A stretch of 56,500 bases of DNA from Paenibacillus wynnii (GTDB taxonomy: Bacteria; Bacillota; Bacilli; Paenibacillales; Paenibacillaceae), in the NCBI RefSeq assembly GCF_030812855.1, contig NZ_JAUSTK010000033.1, positions 1 to 56,500 of the forward strand. Direction: 5' to 3'. This document shows, piece after piece, positions 17,012 to 23,943 of the stretch. Position 1 is the first letter of the stretch; the number at the start of each line of letters is the position of its first letter. Made by a program: the position numbers and the translations under genes. The notes under the pieces were generated by a model. It was not told the origin of the DNA. It saw nothing but the letters and a program-made list of their open reading frames with translations, and searched no databases.

Positions 17012-18121
17012 ATGAATAAGAAAATTAAAAAAGGGCTTATTACGGGTTTTGCATTAGTACTTACAGCAGGGCTTACAGCTTGCGGAACTAATAACACTCA
17101 GACTAATGCAGCCAATGCCTCAACGGCCACAAATGCTGCCAACACCGCGACGACAGAACCGACGAAAGCACCGGCAGCCAAGGATCCGGTTGAATTGCTG
17201 AATGTGTCTTATGACCCTACCCGAGAGTTGTATGAAAGCTATAATAAAGCCTTTTCTGCTTATTGGGAGAAGGAAACCGGACAGAAGGTTACCATTAAGC
17301 AATCTCATGGTGGTTCAGGCAAACAAAGCCGTGCTGTCCTTGACGGTCTGGAAGCAGACGTAGTCACGCTAGCGCTTGGATATGATATAGACGCATTGCA
17401 GGGAGCGGGGCTCATTAATGAAGGGTGGCAGAGCAAGTTCGATCTTAACAGTTCACCTTATACATCGACCATAGTATTTCTAGTTCGTAAAGGCAATCCA
17501 AAGGGGATTAAAGACTGGCCGGATTTGCTTAAGGATGACGTAGAAGTCATTACTCCGAATCCGAAAACCTCCGGGGGAGCGCGGTGGAACTATATGGCGG
17601 CTTGGGGTTATGCGCTGGATCATAATAATAATGATGAAGCTAAGGCTGAGGAGTTCGTAAAAGGGTTGTTCAAGAATGTACCCGTACTGGATACAGGAGC
17701 GCGGGGTTCGACTACAACTTTTGTAGAGCGTGGAATCGGTGATGTGTTGATTGCTTGGGAGAATGAAGCTTATCTGTCTGTAGAGGAACTGGGACCTGAT
17801 AAATTCGAGATTATTAACCCGTCCGAGAGTATTCTGGCAGAGCCTCCTGTAGCCGTTGTCGATAAGGTAGTGGATAAAAAAGAAACTAGAGAGGTTTCTG
17901 AGGCTTACCTCAAATATCTTTACAGTGAAGAGGGGCAAACCATCGCTGCAGAGAACTACTATCGCCCTACCCTGAATAGTGTAAAAGAACAGTTCAAAGA
18001 TAAATTCCCGGAGATCAAGCTGTTCACACTGGCAGATAAATTTGGGAGCTGGAAAGAAACGCAAGAGAAACACTTTAATGATGGCGGAATATTTGACAAG
18101 ATTTACGTTCCCGGCAGCTAA
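17012..18121 (+). CDS. Sulfate/thiosulfate ABC transporter substrate-binding lipoprotein
   Basis: This lipoprotein of about 369 residues captures sulfate (or thiosulfate) outside the membrane for CysT/CysW. The ATG at 17012 follows GGGGGAGTGGTTAGGG; an in-frame ATG at 16967 would bury the signal peptide. MNKKIKKG and a hydrophobic stretch end in the lipobox LTAC, followed by an Asn/Thr/Ala-rich linker. Family motifs visible are LLNVSYDPTRELYESYN, SHGGSGKQSRAV, DVVTLALGYDID, NPKTSGGARWNY and TTFVERGIGDVLIAWENEA. These are the Sbp/CysP signatures contacting the oxyanion. It is the first gene of sbp-cysT-cysW-yezD. Confidence 0.92.
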   Translation: MNKKIKKGLITGFALVLTAGLTACGTNNTQTNAANASTATNAANTATTEPTKAPAAKDPVELLNVSYDPTRELYESYNKAFSAYWEKETGQKVTIKQSHGGSGKQSRAVLDGLEADVVTLALGYDIDALQGAGLINEGWQSKFDLNSSPYTSTIVFLVRKGNPKGIKDWPDLLKDDVEVITPNPKTSGGARWNYMAAWGYALDHNNNDEAKAEEFVKGLFKNVPVLDTGARGSTTTFVERGIGDVLIAWENEAYLSVEELGPDKFEIINPSESILAEPPVAVVDKVVDKKETREVSEAYLKYLYSEEGQTIAAENYYRPTLNSVKEQFKDKFPEIKLFTLADKFGSWKETQEKHFNDGGIFDKIYVPGS

Positions 18122-18194
18122 TAGCTTCAGCTAAGCGGTTATGGGAACTGCTAATCGGCCAAAGAGCCGAAGGCAGGGAGAGGATGAATTAAGG

Positions 18195-19034
18195 ATGACT
18201 GTCACCAATACTAGCGCGGCACAGCGGAGAGTACTTCCAGGCTTCGGGCTTACGATGGGTTTTAGCGTATTATACTTGAGTCTGGTTGTGCTGCTGCCCT
18301 TATCTGCGCTGCTCTTCAATTCTACAGGGCTGAGCTGGAGTAAGTTCTGGGATGTAGCGACAGATCCCAGGGTTCTGGCTTCGTACCGGGTAAGCCTGGG
18401 TACAGCTGCCGCCGCAGCTCTTGTGGATGGATTTCTGGGTCTGCTTCTCGCTTGGGTATTGGTGCGGTACGACTTTCCCGGAAAGAGAATATTTGATGCC
18501 TTGATTGATCTGCCCTTTGCATTGCCGACAGCCGTAGCGGGTGTATCGCTGACCGCTCTTTATTCCGCCAACGGTTGGATCGGGTCGATGTTGGACCCGC
18601 TGGGGATCAAGGTAGCCTATACACCTCTGGGCATTACGATCGCTCTGATGTTTATTGGAATTCCGTTCGTGGTTCGCACCGTACAGCCAGTATTGGAGGA
18701 CATGGAAAAGGATATGGAGGAGGCGGCGGCGACGCTGGGAGCGGGACGCTTGCGAACCTTTTTCACCATTCTTCTGCCAGAGTTGTTCCCTCCCTTACTA
18801 ACAGGCTTTGCGCTGGCATTTGCCCGCGGGATTGGCGAATACGGATCAGTTGTATTCATCTCTGGCAATATGCCGATGAGAACAGAGATTGCTCCGCTAC
18901 TCATCATGTCTAAGCTGGAGCAATACGACTATGCCGGCGCAACGGCTGTTGCCTTAATACTTCTACTGATCTCTTTCCTCATGCTGCTGGTCATTAACAC
19001 GCTTCAGCGGTGGGCACGGAAGACTTCGAGCTAA
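18195..19034 (+). CDS. cysT: Sulfate ABC transporter permease CysT
   Basis: This protein of about 279 residues is one of the two different membrane subunits of the sulfate importer. The ATG at 18195 has GGGAGAGGATGAATTAAGG in front; the earlier in-frame ATG at 18141 lacks a site. Six membrane helices are predicted. The ATPase-contacting EAA loop reads MEEAAATLGAGRLRTFFTILLPEL, and the region DLPFALPTAVAGVSLTALY is typical of CysT. It lies 73 bases after sbp and 34 before cysW. Confidence 0.9.
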   Translation: MTVTNTSAAQRRVLPGFGLTMGFSVLYLSLVVLLPLSALLFNSTGLSWSKFWDVATDPRVLASYRVSLGTAAAAALVDGFLGLLLAWVLVRYDFPGKRIFDALIDLPFALPTAVAGVSLTALYSANGWIGSMLDPLGIKVAYTPLGITIALMFIGIPFVVRTVQPVLEDMEKDMEEAAATLGAGRLRTFFTILLPELFPPLLTGFALAFARGIGEYGSVVFISGNMPMRTEIAPLLIMSKLEQYDYAGATAVALILLLISFLMLLVINTLQRWARKTSS

Positions 19035-19068
19035 ATTTAGACACACAAAACGGTTAGGAGGAATACTT

Positions 19069-19935
19069 ATGGCGGGTACCGTTCCCATCTATGCCGCCGC
19101 TCGTCCGAAGAAGAGTTCATCTTCACCCGCTACCACAGAATCATCCATTGTAAAGTGGGTTCTGATTGGAGCAGCCGGGCTGGTGCTCTTTTGGCTCATT
19201 GCTCTTCCGCTGATCATCGTGCTGACGGAATCGTTGAAGAAGGGGTGGGATGTATATCTGGCGGCCTTGATCGATCCTGATGCACGTTCGGCTCTTAGAC
19301 TGACCTTACTTATCGCAGCTATTACCGTTCCGCTGAATACGGTATTCGGGGTCATTGCCGCTTGGGCCATTACTAAATTCAGATTCCGCGGTAAAGGGAT
19401 GCTTATTACGCTGATTGATTTGCCTTTTGCGGTATCACCTGTTATTGGCGGAATGATATTTGTACTGATCTTTGGCGCACGGGGCTGGTTTGGACCTTGG
19501 CTGAGCGACCATGATATCAAAGTTGTCTTTGCCTTGCCGGGTATCATTCTGGCGACTTTGTTTATAACCTTTCCGTTTGTGGCGCGGGAATTAATCCCGC
19601 TTATGGAGGATCAGGGAACGCAGGAAGAAGAGGCCGCAATCACATTAGGTGCACGTGGCTGGCAAGTCTTTTTCAGAGTTACGCTTCCAAACATTAAGTG
19701 GGGTCTGCTGTACGGAATAATTTTATGTAACGCTCGGGCGATGGGAGAGTTTGGTGCGGTTTCTGTAGTGTCAGGACATATTCGCGGAGAAACCAATACG
19801 CTCCCCTTGCATGTCGAAATCTTATATAACGAATATCAGTTCTCCGCGTCCTTCGCGGTGGCTTCGCTCCTGCTGCTGCTGGCACTGGTAACGATGATTA
19901 TCAAAAGCTGGGTAACTCGTAAAAGTGTACATTGA
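19069..19935 (+). CDS. cysW: Sulfate ABC transporter permease CysW
   Basis: This 288-residue second membrane subunit starts at 19069 after TAGGAGGAATACTT. It has six helices and an EAA loop reading EEEAAITLGARGWQVFFRVTLP. The motifs DLPFAVSPVIGGMIFVLIFG and GEFGAVSVVSGHIRGETNTLPLHVEILYNEY near the C-terminus are characteristic of CysW. No cysA ATPase gene follows; the next gene encodes a small YezD-like protein. Confidence 0.92.
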   Translation: MAGTVPIYAAARPKKSSSSPATTESSIVKWVLIGAAGLVLFWLIALPLIIVLTESLKKGWDVYLAALIDPDARSALRLTLLIAAITVPLNTVFGVIAAWAITKFRFRGKGMLITLIDLPFAVSPVIGGMIFVLIFGARGWFGPWLSDHDIKVVFALPGIILATLFITFPFVARELIPLMEDQGTQEEEAAITLGARGWQVFFRVTLPNIKWGLLYGIILCNARAMGEFGAVSVVSGHIRGETNTLPLHVEILYNEYQFSASFAVASLLLLLALVTMIIKSWVTRKSVH

Positions 19936-20037
19936 CAGCAGTTTTGTTCCATGCTAGCTTAAAGCGTAGTATGCAGGTGGGTAATAACGGAATTGATATG
20001 GGATAAACCCCCGGTCCGGGGAAAGGGAGGCTGGAGA

Positions 20038-20253
20038 ATGGCTAAACCGCTGAAGGTGGATGAAATATGGCTGGAACGGATTGCAGAACTTTTGGATGAT
20101 ATGGAATTCGGCTCATTGCATATTGTTGTGCATGAAGGCCAGATCGTACAAATGGAGCGAACAGAGCGTAAACGTTTTGAGAATAGCTCAGCACGAATTA
20201 GTGGAGAAGCCGGAAGCCGGCGGACCGATTCCCGTTCTGTAGGGCGGGGTTAG
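20038..20253 (+). CDS. YezD-family small protein (DUF2292)
   Basis: This 71-residue cytoplasmic protein begins at the ATG 20038 after GGGAAAGGGAGG. The core LDDMEFGSLHIVVHEGQIVQMERTERKRF is the DUF2292 signature seen in Bacillus YezD and in small proteins that often accompany sulfur-assimilation genes. The position after cysW fits that association. The function is unknown; the basic Ser/Arg-rich tail (about residues 46-71) is probably disordered. Confidence 0.85.
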   Translation: MAKPLKVDEIWLERIAELLDDMEFGSLHIVVHEGQIVQMERTERKRFENSSARISGEAGSRRTDSRSVGRG

Positions 20254-20295
20254 TGATCCCGTCAAGGGAATTCAGGGAATTTCATAGTATAAAGA

Positions 20296-20350
20296 AGAAG
20301 GGGCTGTCCTATAAGTAGAATTTTCTACGAATGGGACAGTTCTTTTGTTT
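20296..20350 (+). terminator. Rho-independent terminator of the sulfate operon
   Basis: AGAAGGGGCTGTCC pairs with GGGACAGTTCTTTTG around an inner GTAGAA/TTCTAC hairpin, followed by a T-rich stretch. Confidence 0.8.
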
Positions 20351-20362
20351 TTAAAATAAAGT

Positions 20363-20973
20363 ACTATATAGACCGAATTTTTGATCTATAGGTGAATTCA
20401 AAGCCGATCATTGACTTCCAACGGGTTCGCATGGATGATCTCTTAAACGTAGTAACGTTAATTCGGATACAAGGCGCTTGCTATCGCTTCTATGGTTTTC
20501 ATATTACCTTTCGTTCCTTCTCGCTTTTTGTAATTTTTTTTTCTTCAGCTTATTTAGAAGGGATTTTTCCTACTAAATTTAAGGATTCAACCCCTGTGGA
20601 GTTATTTAGAAGGAATTATCCCCTATAAATTCAGGTTTTGGCTCAATATAGATAATTTCGTTGAATTTATAGGGGATTTTTCCCTCTATATGTTGATTAA
20701 ACGATTTTATTTATGATTTACAGGGGAACTTTCCTTCTAAACTTTTTTTATCACAGATACAGAGTCCTAGTAGCAAAATGGATCTAAAACAAACATGTAA
20801 TAATCGGTTACTTGAGAACAATCAAATCTGTCAGAGGTTCTCCCCGAGTGGTCCTACATGAACGCCTAATCATTTTAGTAAGGGCTCACGGTTGGAAACT
20901 CAATTCTAAACATACTTCATAGTTACTGCTACACTTCTAGGGAATAAATCTTAAGTACAGTCTATATAGACTG
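20363..20973 (+). repeat. Large dispersed non-coding repeat with four-hairpin module, compact copy
   Basis: It begins TATATAGACCGAATTTTTGA and ends in the perfect 16-base palindrome CAGTCTATATAGACTG at 20958-20973. Palindromes of the TTTAGAAGGGATTTTTCCTACTAAA type start at 20553, 20605, 20666 and 20717. The left 190 bases match 12796-12985 closely (including GGATACAAGGCGCTTGCTA), and the tail after 20757 matches 13195-13400. A 78-codon open frame at 20392 is not conserved in the other copy and is not called. Confidence 0.88.
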
Positions 20974-21008
20974 GCGAGGGCATTAAACTAACGGGCAGGA
21001 TAGTTGTC

Positions 21009-21398
21009 TTAATTCACAATTTTCAAATCTCTTTCTTCAAAAATTTCTTTGGCAACAAAAACGGCATTAAGAACTCTTGGAAAACCAGTATAGGGAATGC
21101 AATGCATAATCGCTTCAATTACTTCATTGGGCGTAAGTCCTACATTGAGAGCTGCGTTGATATGCACGTTAAGCTGTGGCTCGCATCCGCCTTGTGTTGT
21201 AAGCGATGCGACCGTTATTAGCTGACGCTGTTTGAGATCAAGAACTTCCCTTGAGTATATTTCTCCAAAAGCAAATTCAACAACGTACTTTCCCAGGTCG
21301 GGAGCAATGTCCCTCATTGACTCAATAACACGTTTTCCTCCTTCACCGTCTATTTGCATTAGTTTTTCCCAACCACGTGTATAACGTTCATTTGACAT
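21009..21398 (-). CDS. Carboxymuconolactone decarboxylase-family protein
   Basis: This 129-residue protein of the CMD/AhpD-like fold has the family core DLKQRQLITVASLTTQGGCEPQLNVHINAALNVGLTPNEVIEAI. The conserved Cys and His are present (GCEPQLNVH), but the CxxC pair of AhpD peroxidase reductases is not, so peroxidase reductase activity is unlikely. Such proteins paired with a MerR regulator are often part of responses to reactive carbonyl or electrophile stress. It starts at 21398 (AGGAGGAATAAA in front on the minus strand) and is divergent from the MerR gene; the promoter contains the perfect palindrome at 21439-21458. Confidence 0.88.
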   Translation of the reverse strand: MSNERYTRGWEKLMQIDGEGGKRVIESMRDIAPDLGKYVVEFAFGEIYSREVLDLKQRQLITVASLTTQGGCEPQLNVHINAALNVGLTPNEVIEAIMHCIPYTGFPRVLNAVFVAKEIFEERDLKIVN

Positions 21399-21431
21399 AT
21401 TTTATTCCTCCTCTGTGTAACTTGAATTAAA

Positions 21432-21463
21432 TGTTACACTTTAGAGTGCACTCTAAAGCAATG
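21432..21463 (-). promoter_or_regulatory. MerR-type promoter with 19-base spacer and perfect palindromic operator
   Basis: On the minus strand, TTGCTT (-35) is followed after exactly 19 bases by TAACAT (-10). The spacer contains most of the perfect 20-base palindrome CTTTAGAGTGCACTCTAAAG at 21439-21458. Over-long spacers filled by a TAGAGT/ACTCTA dyad are the hallmark of promoters activated by MerR-family proteins that untwist DNA. The controlled gene is the decarboxylase-family gene, and the regulator gene lies immediately on the other side. Confidence 0.85.
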
Positions 21464-21492
21464 GCTTTTTTTGATGTGCTATAATTATATTT

Positions 21493-21867
21493 ATGGAACC
21501 TAATTTTTTTACAATTCAACAAATCTCAGAAATGACAGGGCTTACTGCTCACACATTGCGCTATTATGAGAAAATCGGATTGCTATACGGGGTCCATCGA
21601 GATACAAATGGGTATCGCCAGTATTCAGAGTCTGATATCTCGTGGATTCATTTTTTACTCCGATTGCGGGTAACAGGAATGAAAGTCAGCGATATGAAGC
21701 GATTTTCTGATCTGCGAAGTCAAGGTGAAGCTACAATAAGTGCAAGAAGAGAGCTGTTGGAAGCCCATCAAAGAAACGTTCTTGCTCAAATTAATGAACT
21801 GAAGAACAACCTGAAGATGATTGATGAAAAGATAGAATCTTATAAATGGATGGAGGAGCAAGATTAA
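21493..21867 (+). CDS. MerR-family transcriptional regulator
   Basis: This 124-residue activator has the N-terminal winged helix TIQQISEMTGLTAHTLRYYEKIGLLYGVHRDTNGYRQYSESD, followed by a coiled-coil dimerisation helix (about 80-115). It lacks the C-terminal cysteines of metal-sensing MerR proteins, so it groups with AdhR/YfmP-like members that respond to aldehydes or other small molecules. No strong ribosome binding site is visible before the ATG; the transcript may be leaderless or nearly so. It is divergent from and very probably controls the decarboxylase-family gene. Confidence 0.88.
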   Translation: MEPNFFTIQQISEMTGLTAHTLRYYEKIGLLYGVHRDTNGYRQYSESDISWIHFLLRLRVTGMKVSDMKRFSDLRSQGEATISARRELLEAHQRNVLAQINELKNNLKMIDEKIESYKWMEEQD

Positions 21868-21903
21868 ATTAGTCATTACGCTAACGGAGAACGTTAGTTC
21901 AAT

Positions 21904-21955
21904 GAAACAGCGACAGTCTAGTACTTTATTTCTCGTCCTTAGCTGTTGCTGTTTC
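21904..21955 (+). terminator. Inverted repeat after the MerR gene
   Basis: GAAACAGC at 21904-21911 pairs with GCTGTTTC at 21948-21955, extended by ACAG/CTGT. There is no real T run after it, so terminator activity is uncertain. Confidence 0.45.
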
Positions 21956-22034
21956 AATTTCTAGGGTAAGTCTAATAATTATTTTATGGAGACTGACGTA
22001 TGACAATTCTAAAAGCCGCCTGGGATAAAGACAT

Positions 22035-22252
22035 TCAGTTTTTCTGCTCTGCGTTATTGGTCATTGGCTCTTGCTTCGGCAGATTATGGGCAAGCGAATT
22101 CCACCCGGCCTCAGGGCTCACTTTCTCCATACCGCGAAGAAGAAATCTCGGAAGTCCCGGTTGTTTTCAGTTGACCATACACACTTTCAGGTTCTGTCCT
22201 TCGACGCACGGCTAAGCCGTAAGCTTCTTCACTTCGTAGAAATTGGATGTAC
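22035..22252 (-). pseudogene. C-terminal remnant of an IS1182-family transposase
   Basis: On the minus strand one frame reads LRSEEAYGLAVRRRTEPESVYGQLK. A shifted frame then continues FLLRGMEKVSPEAGWNSLAHNLPK-like sequence to the stop at 22035-22037. These are the two C-terminal hallmarks of IS1182 transposases (R-x-x-x-E-P-x-x-G-Q-I-K and F-L-L-R-G-x-E-K-V-x-x-E-x-G-L-x-x-L-A-H-N-L-x-K), split by a frameshift. The N-terminal catalytic part is gone. The fragment is dead. Confidence 0.75.
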
Positions 22253-22317
22253 AAAAGAAACCTCTCCTTTGAAATGGTTGTGTGGTAACTCCATTTTGCC
22301 AAAGAGAGGTTTCTTTT
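22253..22317. terminator. Strong inverted repeat at the edge of the IS1182 remnant
   Basis: AAAAGAAACCTCTCCTTTG pairs with CAAAGAGAGGTTTCTTTT, flanked by A and T runs on both sides. It may be a bidirectional terminator. Confidence 0.7.
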
Positions 22318-22363
22318 TGTGATTTTTGGAGAAATTTTAGAAACTTTATCCGCTTAAACAGCG

Positions 22364-22475
22364 ATTAGCAACGGTCCGTTCGTAGAGCGTCCTCACAAGC
22401 ACAACCGTCTATCCGACTCCAAAAACAAGGGAAGTCCCAGTAGCCATTTCGTGGCTTATCGGACACCCCCTTTTT
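22364..22475 (-). repeat. Dispersed terminator-bearing repeat, copy 2
   Basis: The reverse complement matches about 126-243: GGGTGTCC, the GCCAnGAAATGGCTA loop, TTTTTGGAGTnGGATAGA, GGTTGTGCTT, AGGACGCTC, CGAACGGAnCGTTGC and AATCGCTG. The hairpin here has decayed on one arm (GGGACTTCCC instead of GGACACCCC). It lies downstream of the small membrane protein gene and may serve as its terminator. Confidence 0.75.
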
Positions 22476-22485
22476 CATGTCTTGC

Positions 22486-22794
22486 TTAATAACGCGGTGT
22501 TCGCCGGGAAGTAGAGATACCCTCCACAAGCAGTATGAGGGCTGTAATTCCATGCATAACCCATCCCACAATAGGGATAAAGCCTATGATAGAGGTAACC
22601 ACACCGACAATGTTCCCGATCACAGGTCCACGTTCCTTAAATAATACAACAATAGCAATAGCATGAAGCAGGAATGCAATGCCTAGCGGAATCCATCCGT
22701 TAGCTAGGACAAATAATCCGCCGATAATCGGCAGGGCGAGGAAGGCCTCGTAGGCAAAAGTTCCCCATTTTAACAGCTTGGCTAAAGGAGACAT
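22486..22794 (-). CDS. Small membrane protein of unknown function
   Basis: This 102-residue protein has three to four hydrophobic segments (about 12-32, 36-50, 58-76, 78-92) and the cytoplasmic loop LFKERGPVIGN. I recognise no family with confidence. It starts at 22794 (AAGGTTGGTGAACTAAG in front) and ends in a basic tail STSRRTPRY. It stands alone, between an IS remnant and a divergent NAD(P)-binding protein gene. Confidence 0.65.
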   Translation of the reverse strand: MSPLAKLLKWGTFAYEAFLALPIIGGLFVLANGWIPLGIAFLLHAIAIVVLFKERGPVIGNIVGVVTSIIGFIPIVGWVMHGITALILLVEGISTSRRTPRY

Positions 22795-22981
22795 CTTAGT
22801 TCACCAACCTTTTTTAATGTATATTGAAAGTATGTGTTTTAATAACTGCTTTTACGGCTGAAGACAGGATTCGTTTCATATTAACATCATTCTATTACAA
22901 AAGGGTTTCGGATTGTGGATATAGGATAAATTATGATGAAGGCCAGACCATGCCTTAAACAAAGAAAGCGAGGAATTTAAG

Positions 22982-23614
22982 ATGAATGTTGTATTGTTTG
23001 GTGCGTCGGGAAACATTGGACGGGCTATATTGCAAGAGGCCCTGAAGCGGAAGCATGAAGTTACGGCGGCAGTACGTCAACCGGATAAATTGGATATTGT
23101 GCATGAACGTTTGCGTACGTTGAAAGTGGATATTCTGGACCCTGCGTCAGTGAGCGCTGCTGCCCAAGGGCATGAAGCTGCCATTAGCGCTTATGGACCG
23201 GAATGGGGAAAGGAACGGGAGCTGCTTGAGGCTGCCACTTCGTTAGTAGAAGGACTGACTGCCGCAGGACTTAACCGACTGATTATAGTGGGAGGGGCAG
23301 GCAGTCTGCGGACGGAGTCAGGAGAAATGTTGATGGATACACCTGAGTTCCCGGCAGAGGTAAGGCCGTTAGCTGCTGCGCATTCCGATGCCTATGAGAT
23401 CTATAGCGGTTCGGAGCTGGATTATTCTTATGCCTCACCTGCGGCTGTTATTCAATCGGGCCGCCGTACAGGGCAGTTTCGTATCGGTCTGGATCAACTG
23501 GTAGTAGATGAGAACGGGAACAGTGTGATAAGTGTGGAAGATTATGCGGCGGCTATCATCGATGAGCTGGAAGAAGGTAACTACAGCCGCGCCCGATTCA
23601 CGGTAGCTTATTAG
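22982..23614 (+). CDS. NAD(P)-binding protein, NmrA/SDR atypical family
   Basis: This 210-residue Rossmann-fold protein has the dinucleotide motif NVVLFGASGNIGRAI at the N-terminus and AAVRQPDKL after beta2. GASGNIG is the GxxGxxG of atypical short-chain reductases of the YhfK/YwnB/NmrA type. RLIIVGGAGSLRTESG corresponds to the active-site strand. It probably reduces or binds a small metabolite or acts as a redox sensor; the substrate is unknown. The start follows AAAGAAAGCGAGGAATTTAAG. It is followed by a long inverted-repeat element. Confidence 0.85.
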   Translation: MNVVLFGASGNIGRAILQEALKRKHEVTAAVRQPDKLDIVHERLRTLKVDILDPASVSAAAQGHEAAISAYGPEWGKERELLEAATSLVEGLTAAGLNRLIIVGGAGSLRTESGEMLMDTPEFPAEVRPLAAAHSDAYEIYSGSELDYSYASPAAVIQSGRRTGQFRIGLDQLVVDENGNSVISVEDYAAAIIDELEEGNYSRARFTVAY

Positions 23615-23682
23615 AAATCTTAATAAGAGAAGAAGAGAGAAAAGAGAAGAGATAAAGGGCAGGTGAAAAGTGTACGTGAAGA

Positions 23683-23900
23683 GGCTCAATCTTAAAATCA
23701 GAGGTTGACTGTATGAGCGAACAGAGCGATGGGTCGGAGGGATTCTGGAGAAACGGCAGTCTTCGCCTTTAAAGCCGATTTCAACCTGTATAATTTATTT
23801 TATAATCCAGAAATCAGGCTTTAACAGCGATCGCAAGAACCCTCCGAACCCGTAGCGGTTTGTTTCACAAACGGTCAACCACTGATTTTGGTTTTGAGCC
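23683..23900. repeat. Large nested inverted-repeat element of about 218 bp
   Basis: Four arm pairs nest in order. GGCTCAA (23683) pairs with TTGAGCC (23894). AAAATCAG-GGTTGAC (23694-23709) pairs with GTCAACC-CTGATTTT (23874-23889). GGGTCGGAGGG (23731-23741) pairs with CCCTCCGAACCC (23840-23851). TTCTGGA (23743) pairs with TCCAGAA (23806), with inner TTAAAGCC-GATTTC/GAAATCAGGCTTTAA alternatives. The element fills the 329-base gap between the two neighbouring genes and carries no reading frame. Confidence 0.75.
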
Positions 23901-23943
23901 CGTGAAGATGCAGTGAAAGTGTAAGTGAACGGAGGGATAGGCC

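Noticed and set aside
20392..20628. A 78-residue open frame inside the large dispersed repeat
   Set aside because: The matching stretch in the other copy (from 12826) shifts frame after about 20 codons and has stops, so the frame is not conserved.
22000..22215. A 71-residue plus-strand frame after the MerR gene
   Set aside because: The same bases on the minus strand carry the decayed IS1182 transposase end, which explains the sequence better.
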